From: Burkholderia sp. S171
GTDB taxonomy: Bacteria > Pseudomonadota > Gammaproteobacteria > Burkholderiales > Burkholderiaceae
Length of the DNA stretch: 64,000 nt
Assembly: GCF_009766085.1 (NCBI RefSeq)
Contig: NZ_LMUF01000026.1
Location: forward strand, 124,460-188,459
Direction: 5' to 3'
Shown here: positions 26,037 to 34,742 of the stretch, one piece after another
Numbering within the stretch: the stretch's first letter is position 1
How the letters are laid out: each line of letters starts with the position of its first letter
The notes under the pieces: generated by a model
Databases searched by the model: none
Told to the model about the DNA's origin: nothing
What the model saw: the letters and a program-made list of their open reading frames with translations, nothing else
Program-made: the position numbers and the translations under genes

Positions 26037-27227
26037 TCAGAAAAACGCTTGAATTCCCGTCTGGGCGCGTCCGAGGATCAGCGCGTGGATATCGTGCGTG
26101 CCTTCGTACGTGTTCACCACTTCCAGATTCACCAAATGGCGCGCCACGCCAAATTCGTCTGAGATACCGTTGCCGCCGAGCATGTCACGCGCCAGTCGCG
26201 CAATATCCAGCGCCTTGCCGCACGAATTGCGTTTCATGATCGACGTGATTTCAACAGCCGCCGTGCCTTCGTCCTTCATGCGGCCCAGGCGCAGGACGCC
26301 TTGCAGCCCAAGGGTGATCTCCGTCTGCATGTCGGCGAGTTTCTTTTGAATCAACTGGTTAGCGGCAAGCGGACGGCCGAACTGCTTGCGATCCAGCGTG
26401 TATTGCCGTGCCATGTGCCAGCACGCTTCAGCCGCGCCGAGCGCGCCCCAAGCGATCCCGTAGCGCGCTGAATTCAGGCAGGTGAACGGACCTTTGAGCC
26501 CGCTCACGTTTGGCATCAGGTTTTCTTCCGGCACGAAGACTTCGTCCATCACGATCTCGCCGGTAATCGATGCCCGCAAGCCGACCTTGCCGTGAATGGC
26601 GGGTGCAGTCAGCCCTTTCCAGCCCTTCTCCAGGATGAAACCGCGAATCAGATCACGGCCTTCTTCCTCCAACTTCGCCCACACGACGAACACATCGGCG
26701 ATCGGCGAATTCGAGATCCACATCTTCTGGCCGGAGATCGAAAAGCCGCCGTCCACCTTTTTGGCGCGCGTCGTCATGCTGGCGGGATCGGAGCCGGCGT
26801 TCGGCTCGGTAAGTCCGAAACAGCCGATCCATTCGCCCGTCGCGAGCTTCGGCAGATACTTTTGCTTCTGCGCTTCGGTGCCGAATGCGTTGATCGGCAC
26901 CATGACAAGTGACGACTGCACCGACATCATCGACCGGTATCCCGAATCCACGCGTTCAACTTCGCGAGCGATCAGGCCATAGCTGACGTAGTTGAGACCC
27001 GGACCGCCGTACTGTTCGGGAATGGTCGGGCCGAGCAGACCGAGTTCGCCCATCTCACGGAAGATCGCCACGTCTGTGTGTTCGTTGCGGAACGCGTTGA
27101 TCACGCGCGGTTGCAGCTTGTCCTGCGCGTAAGCGTACGCAGCGTCGCGGATCATGCGTTCTTCGTCGCTGAGTTGCTGGTCGAGCAGCAACGGATCTTC
27201 CCAACTAAAACGGGCGTCATCGGCCAT
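26037..27227 (-). CDS. gcdH: Glutaryl-CoA dehydrogenase
   Basis: GcdH oxidatively decarboxylates glutaryl-CoA to crotonyl-CoA in lysine, tryptophan and aromatic catabolism, using FAD. The 396-residue protein has [16 protein letters not shown] and [18 protein letters not shown] in the acyl-CoA dehydrogenase core, and the GcdH-type active site [20 protein letters not shown] with the catalytic Glu. AGGAGA is six bases before the ATG; the frame is open further up but crosses the divergent promoter region. An IclR regulator is divergent and a palindrome sits between them. Confidence 0.93.
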   Translation of the reverse strand: MADDARFSWEDPLLLDQQLSDEERMIRDAAYAYAQDKLQPRVINAFRNEHTDVAIFREMGELGLLGPTIPEQYGGPGLNYVSYGLIAREVERVDSGYRSMMSVQSSLVMVPINAFGTEAQKQKYLPKLATGEWIGCFGLTEPNAGSDPASMTTRAKKVDGGFSISGQKMWISNSPIADVFVVWAKLEEEGRDLIRGFILEKGWKGLTAPAIHGKVGLRASITGEIVMDEVFVPEENLMPNVSGLKGPFTCLNSARYGIAWGALGAAEACWHMARQYTLDRKQFGRPLAANQLIQKKLADMQTEITLGLQGVLRLGRMKDEGTAAVEITSIMKRNSCGKALDIARLARDMLGGNGISDEFGVARHLVNLEVVNTYEGTHDIHALILGRAQTGIQAFF

Positions 27228-27273
27228 GTTGTTTCTCCTGTTTCCTCTATTCCTGATTTTCGGACTTGACTGA

Positions 27274-27292
27274 TGTTCCGCTAAGCGGAACA
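27274..27292. promoter_or_regulatory. Palindromic operator between gcdH and the IclR gene
   Basis: TGTTCCGC and GCGGAACA form a perfect inverted repeat around TAA. The geometry (8-3-8) suits a dimeric IclR-type regulator. It is about 35 bases from the IclR start and about 47 from the gcdH start. Confidence 0.75.
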
Positions 27293-27326
27293 ATGTTTTG
27301 CAAATTAAAGTCGAGTCTAGCATCCG

Positions 27327-28154
27327 ATGCCAATAACTTCCATCCGGAATTCCGAGTTGTCGAAGCCGTCCGCAGAGTCTCCTGATTCATCGGAGGGAAT
27401 CGATGAGCGCAAGTTTGTCGTCGCGCTCGCCCGTGGCCTGGACATGCTGCGCGCGTTTCGTCCGGGTGAGACCTTGCTGGGCAATCGCGATTTCGTCGAT
27501 AGAACCGGCCTGCCCAAAGCCACCGTTAACCGGCTTGCCTACACGCTGACCACGCTCGGGTATCTGCGTTTCGACGAACCGGCCGGCAAATACGCGCTCG
27601 ATACGGGCGTGCTGTCGCTGGGATTCGCTTTACTGGCCGGCGCCGATGCACTCGAACTCGCGCGTCCGCACATGCGGGTGCTCGCGCGGGAAATTGGCGC
27701 GGCGGTGTCATTGGGATGCCGCGCCGGGCTCCATATGATCTATCTGGAAACCATCCGCAGCGAGACGGCGCTGACGCTGGGCCTGGCTCCCGGCTCACGG
27801 CTGTCCATGCTGACCAGCTCAATGGGGCGTGCTTATCTGGCGGTGCAGGAGCCGGATCAGCGCGAGGCTTTGCTCGAAGAACTCGGCGCGGCGGCGGTGA
27901 GAAATGGCGAAGACGGCGCACGGCTGGTGAAGGCGGCCAAAGAAGCGATCGATGATTACGCGCGCGATGGCTGTTGTTATTCGTTTCGCGACTGGCATGC
28001 CGACGTGAACGCGATCGCCGCACCTTTACGCGATATCCGCAACGGGCGATGGCTGGTGCTGAGCAGCAGCGGGCCGGCATCGTCGATGGACGAGGCGTAT
28101 TTCCGCAACGTTGTTGCGCCCAAGCTACGGACATTGGCCGCGCGACTGGCGTGA
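27327..28154 (+). CDS. IclR family transcriptional regulator
   Basis: A 275-residue regulator. An N-terminal winged helix-turn-helix (about 28-90: [36 protein letters not shown]) is followed by the effector-binding GAF-like domain with [10 protein letters not shown] and the Cys/Asp/Asn segment near [19 protein letters not shown]. IclR proteins bind inverted repeats and respond to small carboxylic or aromatic compounds. The divergent gcdH and the palindrome between them suggest that it controls glutaryl-CoA breakdown and itself; that is inference. Confidence 0.92.
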   Translation: MPITSIRNSELSKPSAESPDSSEGIDERKFVVALARGLDMLRAFRPGETLLGNRDFVDRTGLPKATVNRLAYTLTTLGYLRFDEPAGKYALDTGVLSLGFALLAGADALELARPHMRVLAREIGAAVSLGCRAGLHMIYLETIRSETALTLGLAPGSRLSMLTSSMGRAYLAVQEPDQREALLEELGAAAVRNGEDGARLVKAAKEAIDDYARDGCCYSFRDWHADVNAIAAPLRDIRNGRWLVLSSSGPASSMDEAYFRNVVAPKLRTLAARLA

Positions 28155-28295
28155 AGGCGTACTGATTAAGCCCGAATAGGGCCGCTTGACAGCCAAATCA
28201 GGTTGAAATCGGTCAAAACGTGATTTAGAAATAACATCCCAAAAACACGGCTCTTAGAACATAATTCGATGAAACAGCCGCAGGGAGACTAAAAA

Positions 28296-28793
28296 ATGAC
28301 CGGGTTCTCGCTGGACGCAACGGATTGCCGTATTTTGTCGGTGCTGCAAGAAGATGGTCGCATCAGCAACCTTGATCTGGCTGAGCGGATTTCGCTTTCG
28401 CCGTCAGCGTGTCTGCGTCGCATGCGGCTGCTTGAGGAGGAAGGGGTAATAGCAAGCTATCGCGCGTGTCTGGACCGGGAACGGCTGGGCGTGGAACTGG
28501 AGGCGTTCGTCCATGTTTCCATGCGCAACGACCAGGAAAACTGGCACGAGAAATTTGCGGCCGCTGTGCGCGAATGGCCGGAAGTGGTGGGCGCGTTTGT
28601 TGTGACAGGCGACACGCATTACGTGCTGCGCGTGCTTGCATACAACCTCAAGCACTACTCGGACTTCATCCTGAGCAAGCTTTACAAGGCGCCGGGTGTG
28701 ATCGATATCCGCTCGAATATCGTGCTTCAGACCATGAAGGACGAAGCCGGTGTGCCCGTCGCCTTGATCGATAGAACCGCTAGCGCGTCATAA
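28296..28793 (+). CDS. Lrp/AsnC family transcriptional regulator
   Basis: A 165-residue regulator with an N-terminal helix-turn-helix (ATDCRILSVLQEDGRISNLDLAERISLSPS read in parts; LRRMRLLEEEGVI) and a C-terminal RAM ligand domain (GAFVVTGDTHYVLRVLAYNL). GGAG lies nine bases before the ATG. Such proteins sense amino acids and often act on nearby genes; no neighbour here is an obvious amino-acid operon. It follows the IclR gene by 141 bases and is convergent with the flavin reductase gene. Confidence 0.93.
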   Translation: MTGFSLDATDCRILSVLQEDGRISNLDLAERISLSPSACLRRMRLLEEEGVIASYRACLDRERLGVELEAFVHVSMRNDQENWHEKFAAAVREWPEVVGAFVVTGDTHYVLRVLAYNLKHYSDFILSKLYKAPGVIDIRSNIVLQTMKDEAGVPVALIDRTASAS

Positions 28794-28814
28794 ACCCGAG
28801 CTGAACAAGCCCGG

Positions 28815-29324
28815 TTACAGCGATCCAAGCGTATGAAACTGCCCCGCCTGAAACACCAGCGGGGCAATCTCCGCTGCATTCTCATGCACGCCGCATCGCT
28901 CCACCTGACCCACGAAGATCACGTGATCGCCTTCCTGATAGCGGCTGCGGTTGTGGCATTCGAACCACGCTAGCGCACCATCGAGTACCGGCATGCCGGT
29001 GTCTCCCGCGGCATGCGACACGCCGGCAAACCGGTCGCCCTTGACCGTCGCAAAGCGCTTGCAAAGATCGACTTGCGTCGCGGCAAGCACGTTGACGACG
29101 TAGTGACTATTGGCCTGGAATACCGGCATCGACGCGGATTTGGTCGCGAGGCTCCACAACACGAGCGGCGGATCGAGCGAAACAGAGTTGAACGAACTGG
29201 CGGTAATGCCAATCAACTGGCCCGATTCGGTGCGGGTGGTGATGACGGTAACGCCAGTGGCAAACTGGCTGAGCGCGTCGCGGAAAGAGCTAGCGTCGAA
29301 ATTCGGTGGATTAGCGCGTTTCAT
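28815..29324 (-). CDS. Flavin reductase-like protein (FMN-binding split barrel)
   Basis: A 169-residue member of the flavin reductase family, which provides reduced FMN or FAD to two-component monooxygenases. The family core is present: FATGVTVITTR, GITASSFNSVSLDPPLVLWSL, YVVNVLAATQVDLCKRFA and a closing GDHVIFVGQVE. Its monooxygenase partner is not adjacent, so the true partner is unknown. The start at MKRANPP is chosen because homologues begin there; an in-frame ATG 51 bases upstream is possible. Confidence 0.85.
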   Translation of the reverse strand: MKRANPPNFDASSFRDALSQFATGVTVITTRTESGQLIGITASSFNSVSLDPPLVLWSLATKSASMPVFQANSHYVVNVLAATQVDLCKRFATVKGDRFAGVSHAAGDTGMPVLDGALAWFECHNRSRYQEGDHVIFVGQVERCGVHENAAEIAPLVFQAGQFHTLGSL

Positions 29325-29579
29325 CGGAATGGGTTCGGGTTCGACGGTATCGGCGGAATCCAGGCGGCAAACCATAGCTAAACAATAAGCCGGATGAAGT
29401 TTTCGAAGTCATCGGAGGATTGGCGATTGTTACGATTCTATCGGAATCGGCCTGTTCGCCGCGGTGCTAAAGGCCGCACAGGCAACGCGGACACTCGAAA
29501 ACCAGTAAGCTGGAAGGGTTGATTCACAGGCTTCCGCACGCATTTGGTAGCTCTCGCGGAACACGAACCAGGAGCCAGC

Positions 29580-30140
29580 ATGACGCAACAGGATGAGCAG
29601 GCAAAGCGCGAAATCGCCACCATTGGCGGCGGGTGCTTTTGGTGTACCGAAGCGGTTTTTTTAGGTGTTGAAGGCGTGCTGTCGGTGGAATCGGGTTACG
29701 CCGGCGGCCAAGTGAAGGATCCATCGTACGAACAGGTTTGCGACGGCACGACCGGTCACGCCGAAGTCATCAAGGTGGAATTCGATCCGGCGGTGATCGC
29801 GTATCGGAATGTGCTGGAGATTTTCTTTGCGACTCACGATCCGACGCAGCTCAACCGGCAAGGCAATGACGTTGGCACGCAGTATCGATCGTCCGTCTTC
29901 ACGCACTCCGACGAACAGCGGAAGATCGCGCTGGAAGTGATCGACGAATTGCAGAAGGAAGGGATCTTCGACGGCAAGATCGTTACCGAAGTCACGCCGT
30001 TGAACGGCAATTATTTTCCGGCCGAGGACTATCACCAGAACTACTTCGAGCAGCATCCGAATCAAGGGTATTGCGCGTTTGTGGTCGCGCCGAAGGTGGC
30101 GAAGTTCAGGCAGAAGTTCGCGCATCGGCTGAAACGCTGA
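29580..30140 (+). CDS. msrA: Peptide methionine sulfoxide reductase MsrA
   Basis: MsrA reduces the S-epimer of methionine sulfoxide in proteins and peptides. The catalytic GGCFWCTEAVF motif has Cys19, with Cys22 nearby; HDPTQLNRQGNDVGTQYRS and the closing HPNQGYCAFV with a recycling Cys are present. AGGAG lies six bases before the ATG. Length 186 residues, normal. It ends with its own terminator and is not linked to an msrB gene here. Confidence 0.96.
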   Translation: MTQQDEQAKREIATIGGGCFWCTEAVFLGVEGVLSVESGYAGGQVKDPSYEQVCDGTTGHAEVIKVEFDPAVIAYRNVLEIFFATHDPTQLNRQGNDVGTQYRSSVFTHSDEQRKIALEVIDELQKEGIFDGKIVTEVTPLNGNYFPAEDYHQNYFEQHPNQGYCAFVVAPKVAKFRQKFAHRLKR

Positions 30141-30191
30141 GCGTTTGAAGGGCACGTTTGAGTGGCAAGTTTTGAGTGACACCAAGGCAAG

Positions 30192-30222
30192 ACGGGCTTC
30201 GCGAAATCGAAGCCCGTTTTTT
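30192..30222 (+). terminator. Terminator of msrA
   Basis: ACGGGCTTCG pairs with CGAAGCCCGT around a six-base loop, followed by six T residues. Confidence 0.9.
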
Positions 30223-30233
30223 ATTCCGGCGGC

Positions 30234-31391
30234 TTATTCCGGCGGCAGGCCTGCCGCCAAGTACATCGCGATTTTGAAACACGTCAGCGGCGCCGAACCC
30301 TCCGCCTTGTTGTTCACCGCGATTACCACCGGCTGCCCTGCAAGCGCGTAGCGCAGCGCGAGTTCGGCGAGCGCTTCGTGCGTGTCCGGATCTTCATCGA
30401 CGAGTTTATCGAACGGCTCGTACTTCGCTTTCGCCTGCTCGTATTTAAAGCCGCCGTGCAGACTCCAGCGCACGATCAGCGGCCCAAGGCCGCCTTCGTC
30501 CAGCAGCGCGAGCGCCTTCGCCTGGCGCCGCGGATCGGGCATGCGCGCGTGGATACCGACGCAATATCGCACCTTCGCGTCACGCAGCACGCGGATAAAC
30601 CGCGGCGTCAGCATGATGGCGTCACGTAATTCCACCGCGTAGCAACTCTCGCCGGGCAGTGGCGGCAGCGCGTTGAGAAACGCGGACAGGCGGTCGAGGA
30701 ACGCGGTCGGATCGACGATCATCGCGTCAGGCAACGGTGGAATCTGGAACACGAGCGCGCCGGCTTTTTCCCCCAGGCCGGCGATGCACGGCTGCACGAA
30801 GTCATTGATCGCGATGCCCGCGTCGAGGAAGGCGGGGTTATCGCCGGCGGGTGCACCTTTGTCGCCGCGAACGGTGGCATCGGTGACGGAAGCCGGTGCT
30901 TTTACGATGAACCGAAAATGGGCCGGCACCTGGTTCGCGTAGCGCGCATAGTCCGCCACCGACAAGGGCCCGTAGAACGAACGGTCTATCGACACACAGC
31001 GTAGTAACGGATGCGCGCCGAGCGCGTTGAGGCCATCGCGGGAAAGCTTGGCGGACGAATACTCGTCCCCATAGACGATGTCACGCCAGCCGGGAAACGA
31101 CCACGTCGACGGGCCAATATGAACGGTGTCGGGAAGGCGAAGCGCTAACGCGTGATGGTCGGGCGCCGCGACAGTGGGCAAAACCCCGCCGCGTGATTTT
31201 GTTTTTGTGCGAGACGGAGTTACGGGAGCCGGTTCGTTCTCCGCCGTTTCGGCCGCCCCGAACATATCCACTTGCAGCGCGTGCGACTCTGCCGCCGCAT
31301 CCGGTTCATCACCGGATGCGGATTCGTGGGAAGCGGCAGACTCAGAAGTTGAACTCAGAGCGTTTTGTCGTAGATATACCGGCGCGACCAC
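30234..31391 (-). CDS. DUF72 (YecE-like) protein
   Basis: The DUF72 domain is a TIM-barrel-like fold of unknown activity. The match starts at VHIGPSTWSFPGWRDIVYG and includes the family segments FIVKAPASVTD, LVFQIPP, YAVELRD and RWSLHGG. The N-terminal 70 or so residues are low-complexity (Ser/Ala/Glu) and end in LQVDMFG. The start is uncertain: GTG at 31391 overlaps cfa, and ATG at 31265 lies after it; neither has a good ribosome site. It is directly downstream of cfa. Confidence 0.75.
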   Translation of the reverse strand: MVAPVYLRQNALSSTSESAASHESASGDEPDAAAESHALQVDMFGAAETAENEPAPVTPSRTKTKSRGGVLPTVAAPDHHALALRLPDTVHIGPSTWSFPGWRDIVYGDEYSSAKLSRDGLNALGAHPLLRCVSIDRSFYGPLSVADYARYANQVPAHFRFIVKAPASVTDATVRGDKGAPAGDNPAFLDAGIAINDFVQPCIAGLGEKAGALVFQIPPLPDAMIVDPTAFLDRLSAFLNALPPLPGESCYAVELRDAIMLTPRFIRVLRDAKVRYCVGIHARMPDPRRQAKALALLDEGGLGPLIVRWSLHGGFKYEQAKAKYEPFDKLVDEDPDTHEALAELALRYALAGQPVVIAVNNKAEGSAPLTCFKIAMYLAAGLPPE

Positions 31392-32569
31392 GGCAGCGTT
31401 GTCGCGCTGCGCCCGGCCTTGCGGCACACAATCTGATAAATCGACACGTCGTCGTTTTCGAATGCATACGCACAACCCGCAAGATACACGCGCCAGATGC
31501 GGAATTTTTCATCGTCGACAAGGGCCTTCGCCTGCTCCGCGTTCGACTCGAAATTTTCCGCCCAGATGTCGAGCGTGCGCGCGTAGTGACGGCGCAGACT
31601 TTCGACGTCGACAGCTTCCAGCCCGCCTTCCTGCAGCGCTTCGAGCGCCAGCCCGATGTGCGGCAGCTCGCCGTCCGGGAACACGTACCGGTCGATGAAC
31701 TCGCCACCGCCCAGCGCCGTCTCGCCGCTGTTGAAGTCGGTCGACGTGATGCCGTGATTCATGGCAATGCCGTCGTCGACCAGCAGATCGCGCACCTTGG
31801 CAAAATAACCGGGCAGGTTCTTGCGGCCGACGTGCTCGAACATGCCGACGCTCGTGATCCGGTCGAACTGGCCTTGCACGTCGCGATAATCCTGCAGGCG
31901 GATTTCGATCTGGCCTTCCAGTCCGGCGTCTTTCACGCGCTTCGTGGCGAGATCGAACTGGTTCTGCGAGAGCGTGACGCCCACGCATTTCGCGCCGAAC
32001 TTCTGGGCGGCGCGCAAGACGAGCGCACCCCAGCCGCAGCCGATGTCGAGCAGACGCTGGCCCGGTTGCAACTGGATCTTTGTCAGGATGTGGTCGATCT
32101 TCTTGATCTGCGCAGTGGCGAGGTCTTCATCGCCGTTCTCGAAATAGGCGCACGAGTAAACCATGTTCTTGTCGAGCCACAGCTCGTAGAACTCGTTCGA
32201 CACATCGTAGTGGTACTGAATGGCTTTCTTGTCCGACGCCTTCGTATGATTGAAGTAGCGCCGCACGCGCGCCAGCTTGCTCGCGCTCGTGACCGTGTTC
32301 TTGGCCAGTCCGTAGCCAATATTGATGATGTCCGACAGCTTGCCCTCGATGTCGATCTTGCCTTTTATATAGGCTTCGCCCAGGTTGTCGAGACTTGGTT
32401 CAAGCAGATAGGGCAGGGCGGTCGCGCTCTTTACGTGCAACGTAACTTGCGGTGCCGCGAAACTTCCGAAGTCATGTTGCTGTCCATCCCACAGTACCAG
32501 CCGGGCGGGCAGGTTTGCCCGGTCCCGAACGTCCTGCACCCACTGCGTCAGCTTTTTCTCCCAAAACAT
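31355..32569 (-). CDS. cfa: Cyclopropane-fatty-acyl-phospholipid synthase
   Basis: Cfa adds a methylene group from S-adenosylmethionine to the cis double bond of phospholipid acyl chains, typically on entry to stationary phase or under acid stress. The 404-residue protein has the SAM-binding VLDIGCGWG-type motif (LLDIGCGWGAL), YHYDVSNEFYELWLDKNMVYSCAYF, EHVGRKNLPGYF and the late WRVYLAGCAYAFE. GGAGA lies seven bases before the ATG. It shares a transcript with the DUF72 gene. Confidence 0.95.
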   Translation of the reverse strand: MFWEKKLTQWVQDVRDRANLPARLVLWDGQQHDFGSFAAPQVTLHVKSATALPYLLEPSLDNLGEAYIKGKIDIEGKLSDIINIGYGLAKNTVTSASKLARVRRYFNHTKASDKKAIQYHYDVSNEFYELWLDKNMVYSCAYFENGDEDLATAQIKKIDHILTKIQLQPGQRLLDIGCGWGALVLRAAQKFGAKCVGVTLSQNQFDLATKRVKDAGLEGQIEIRLQDYRDVQGQFDRITSVGMFEHVGRKNLPGYFAKVRDLLVDDGIAMNHGITSTDFNSGETALGGGEFIDRYVFPDGELPHIGLALEALQEGGLEAVDVESLRRHYARTLDIWAENFESNAEQAKALVDDEKFRIWRVYLAGCAYAFENDDVSIYQIVCRKAGRSATTLPWSRRYIYDKTL

Positions 32570-32771
32570 GCTCGTTCTCCGCGTTCAGTTGAAAATGAAG
32601 CTAAACCGGGTCGCTTTACTGCACGTTTGCACTGTTTTCGCTGCCTTCTTTACTCGCCTTTCTCTACTTGCCCTTCGCCGCCCGGACACGCCGCAACGAG
32701 ACGCGATTTGACGCGGGTCCAGTCAATGCGGGTCCACGAGGAACCCGGTGAAGGTCGAAGTCTTGCTAAGG

Positions 32772-33428
32772 CTAAGGCGATAAGCGGACGATTTGCCATT
32801 GCTGGCCGTTCGCCCCAAGCGTGTGTGCAGCACGTTTATAGACGACACGGTCATGCAATCGTGACGGACGGCCCTGCCAGAATTCGATGGTGTCGGGAAC
32901 GAGCCGGTAGCCGCCCCAATGTGGCGGACGCGGCGGGTTGTCACCGTATTTCGCAATCAATTCGCGCTCGCGGGCTTCAAGCACCGCGCGGCTTTCGATC
33001 ACTTCACTCTGCTCCGACGCCCACGCGCCTATTCGCGATCCAAGTGGGCGCGACGCGAAATACGCATCGCTATCTTCCGGACTTGTCTTGACGACGGAGC
33101 CCTCGATACGCACCTGGCGTTCGAGTTCGATCCAGTAAAACAGCAGACTCGCGGCGGGGTTGCTCGCGAGCTCATGACCCTTGCGGCTGAGGTAATTCGT
33201 GAAGAACACGAAGCCACGGTCGTCTACGCCCTTGATCAGCACGATGCGTGCCGAAGGGCGTCCATGCTCGTCGACGGTGGCGAGCGTCATGGTATTGGGT
33301 TCGGGTAACTGTGCGTCGAGCGCCTGCGCAAACCACGTTTCGAATTGTCGAATCGGGTTGGGATCCACGTCGGATGTTTCCAGCGATCCGACGGAATAAT
33401 TCTTTCTAAGATCAGCGAGGGTCGTCAT
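32772..33428 (-). CDS. pdxH: Pyridoxamine 5'-phosphate oxidase
   Basis: PdxH oxidises pyridoxamine or pyridoxine phosphate to PLP with FMN, the last step of vitamin B6 synthesis and salvage. The 218-residue product has the typical [20 protein letters not shown] start, [52 protein letters not shown] and the C-terminal WGGYRL...[13 protein letters not shown]. It is a single gene, divergent from tcdA. Confidence 0.96.
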   Translation of the reverse strand: MTTLADLRKNYSVGSLETSDVDPNPIRQFETWFAQALDAQLPEPNTMTLATVDEHGRPSARIVLIKGVDDRGFVFFTNYLSRKGHELASNPAASLLFYWIELERQVRIEGSVVKTSPEDSDAYFASRPLGSRIGAWASEQSEVIESRAVLEARERELIAKYGDNPPRPPHWGGYRLVPDTIEFWQGRPSRLHDRVVYKRAAHTLGANGQQWQIVRLSP

Positions 33429-33769
33429 TTTTTATGCAAACGCTTCAATCGCATTAGTATAGCCAAGGTCTCCAAATTCTGCGCTTTACTGCCAATGTCC
33501 CTTTGATCTTCAATGATTTAGATCATGTTCCCGGGCGACAGAATTTGAATTGATCCGGCCAATTATTTTCATTTTGCTTTCAAAAACTGGCCGGTGATTT
33601 CTTACGTCCAATCTTCGATAAGGCAGAATACGCAATTCAGCGAATTCCTGCTGATCTCTGGTTCTATCGTTGCGATAGCGCGTCAGTGCGGACCGGTGTT
33701 GCTCACTGCTGCTTTGATGATTTCTTGCCTCGTTTTTGCTTGTTTTGCCTACCTGCCGCCTAACTCATC
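33429..33769. other. Divergent intergenic region pdxH / tcdA
   Basis: It contains an FNR/ANR-like dyad (listed separately) and an inverted repeat CCGGCCA...TGGCCGG at about 33556-33596 with a long AT-rich loop, flanked by TGAT on both sides. No coding frame or T-tailed hairpin was recognised. Confidence 0.5.
33513..33526. promoter_or_regulatory. FNR/ANR-like dyad
   Basis: ATGATTTAGATCAT contains the inner TGAT-N4-ATCA of the FNR/ANR consensus TTGAT-N4-ATCAA, with only the outermost pair changed. Which gene it serves is unclear; both pdxH and tcdA start within about 250 bases. Confidence 0.35.
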
Positions 33770-34630
33770 ATGACCGCTTTTCCTGCCTCTGCCGACACTT
33801 CAAATCTTACCTCCGCCACGCCGGAGTTTGAAGCCGCCGACCGCGCCCGGCGCTTTGGCGGCGTAGCGCGCTTGTATGGTCCAGCCGGGCTTGAGGCGTT
33901 CGAACGCGCGCATGTGGCGGTGATAGGGATTGGCGGCGTGGGCTCGTGGACGGTCGAAGCACTGGCGCGCAATGCGATCGGGCGCCTGACGCTGATCGAT
34001 CTCGACAACGTGGCCGAAAGCAATACGAACCGGCAGGTGCACGCGCTGGACGGCAACTACGGGAAGGCCAAGGTCAGCGCGATGGCCGAGCGCATTCACC
34101 TGATCGATCCGGCGTGCCGCGTGGAGCAGGTCGAAGATTTTATCGAGCCGGCTAACTTCGATTCCGTGCTGGGCGGCGGTTTCGATTTCGTGATCGATGC
34201 AATTGACAGCGTGCGTACGAAAACGGCGCTAATTGCGTGGTGCGTCGAGCATGGACAGCCATTGATCACCGTCGGCGGAGCGGGTGGGCAGCTTGATCCG
34301 ACGCGGATTCGTATCGACGATCTGGCACTCACGATCCAGGACCCGCTGCTCTCGAAAGTGCGCGGGCAACTGCGCAAATTGCACGGTTTTCCGCGTGGAC
34401 CCAAAGCGAAGTTCAAGGTGAGCGCGGTCTATTCTGACGAGCCGCTGATCTACCCCGAAGCACCCGCTCGCGACGCCAGCGAGGCAGCCGAATCAGAAGA
34501 AACGGCGCCGGGCGCTGCGGGACCCGTCGGACTGAATTGCGCGGGGTTTGGATCGAGTGTTTGCGTGACAGCCAGTTTTGGATTTGCCGCTGCTGCGTAT
34601 GTCTTAAGAGATATCGCGAAACGCGCTTAA
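33770..34630 (+). CDS. tcdA: tRNA threonylcarbamoyladenosine dehydratase TcdA
   Basis: TcdA (CsdL, YgdL) uses ATP to convert t6A37 to its cyclic form ct6A in tRNAs that read ANN codons. The 286-residue protein has the ThiF/MoeB-like nucleotide site VIGIGGVGSWTVEALARN, DLDNVAESNTNRQ, DAIDSVRTKTALI and the C-terminal NCAGFGSSVCVTASFG segment, without the zinc CxxC pairs of MoeB. With tsaE and miaA nearby it adds to the tRNA-position-37 genes of this window. Confidence 0.93.
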   Translation: MTAFPASADTSNLTSATPEFEAADRARRFGGVARLYGPAGLEAFERAHVAVIGIGGVGSWTVEALARNAIGRLTLIDLDNVAESNTNRQVHALDGNYGKAKVSAMAERIHLIDPACRVEQVEDFIEPANFDSVLGGGFDFVIDAIDSVRTKTALIAWCVEHGQPLITVGGAGGQLDPTRIRIDDLALTIQDPLLSKVRGQLRKLHGFPRGPKAKFKVSAVYSDEPLIYPEAPARDASEAAESEETAPGAAGPVGLNCAGFGSSVCVTASFGFAAAAYVLRDIAKRA

Positions 34631-34646
34631 ACGCCGCGTAGGTTAG

Positions 34647-34675
34647 AAAATGGCCGCTTTCAAGCGGCCATTTTT
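34647..34675. terminator. Bidirectional terminator, tcdA / cnoX
   Basis: AAAATGGCCGCTT pairs with AAGCGGCCATTTT across a two-base gap (a four-base loop in practice), with T-runs in both directions, between convergent genes. Confidence 0.9.
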
Positions 34676-34742
34676 CAAAATGCCCTTTCGCCAATATCGA
34701 TTTAAACTATTTGAAAGGTTTTGGCGCCGGGCATTTAATGCG

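Noticed and set aside
31193-33091. A 632-codon open frame on the plus strand
   Set aside because: It is antisense to cfa and pdxH and to the start of the DUF72 gene, which carry clear family motifs. The frame is a codon-bias shadow.
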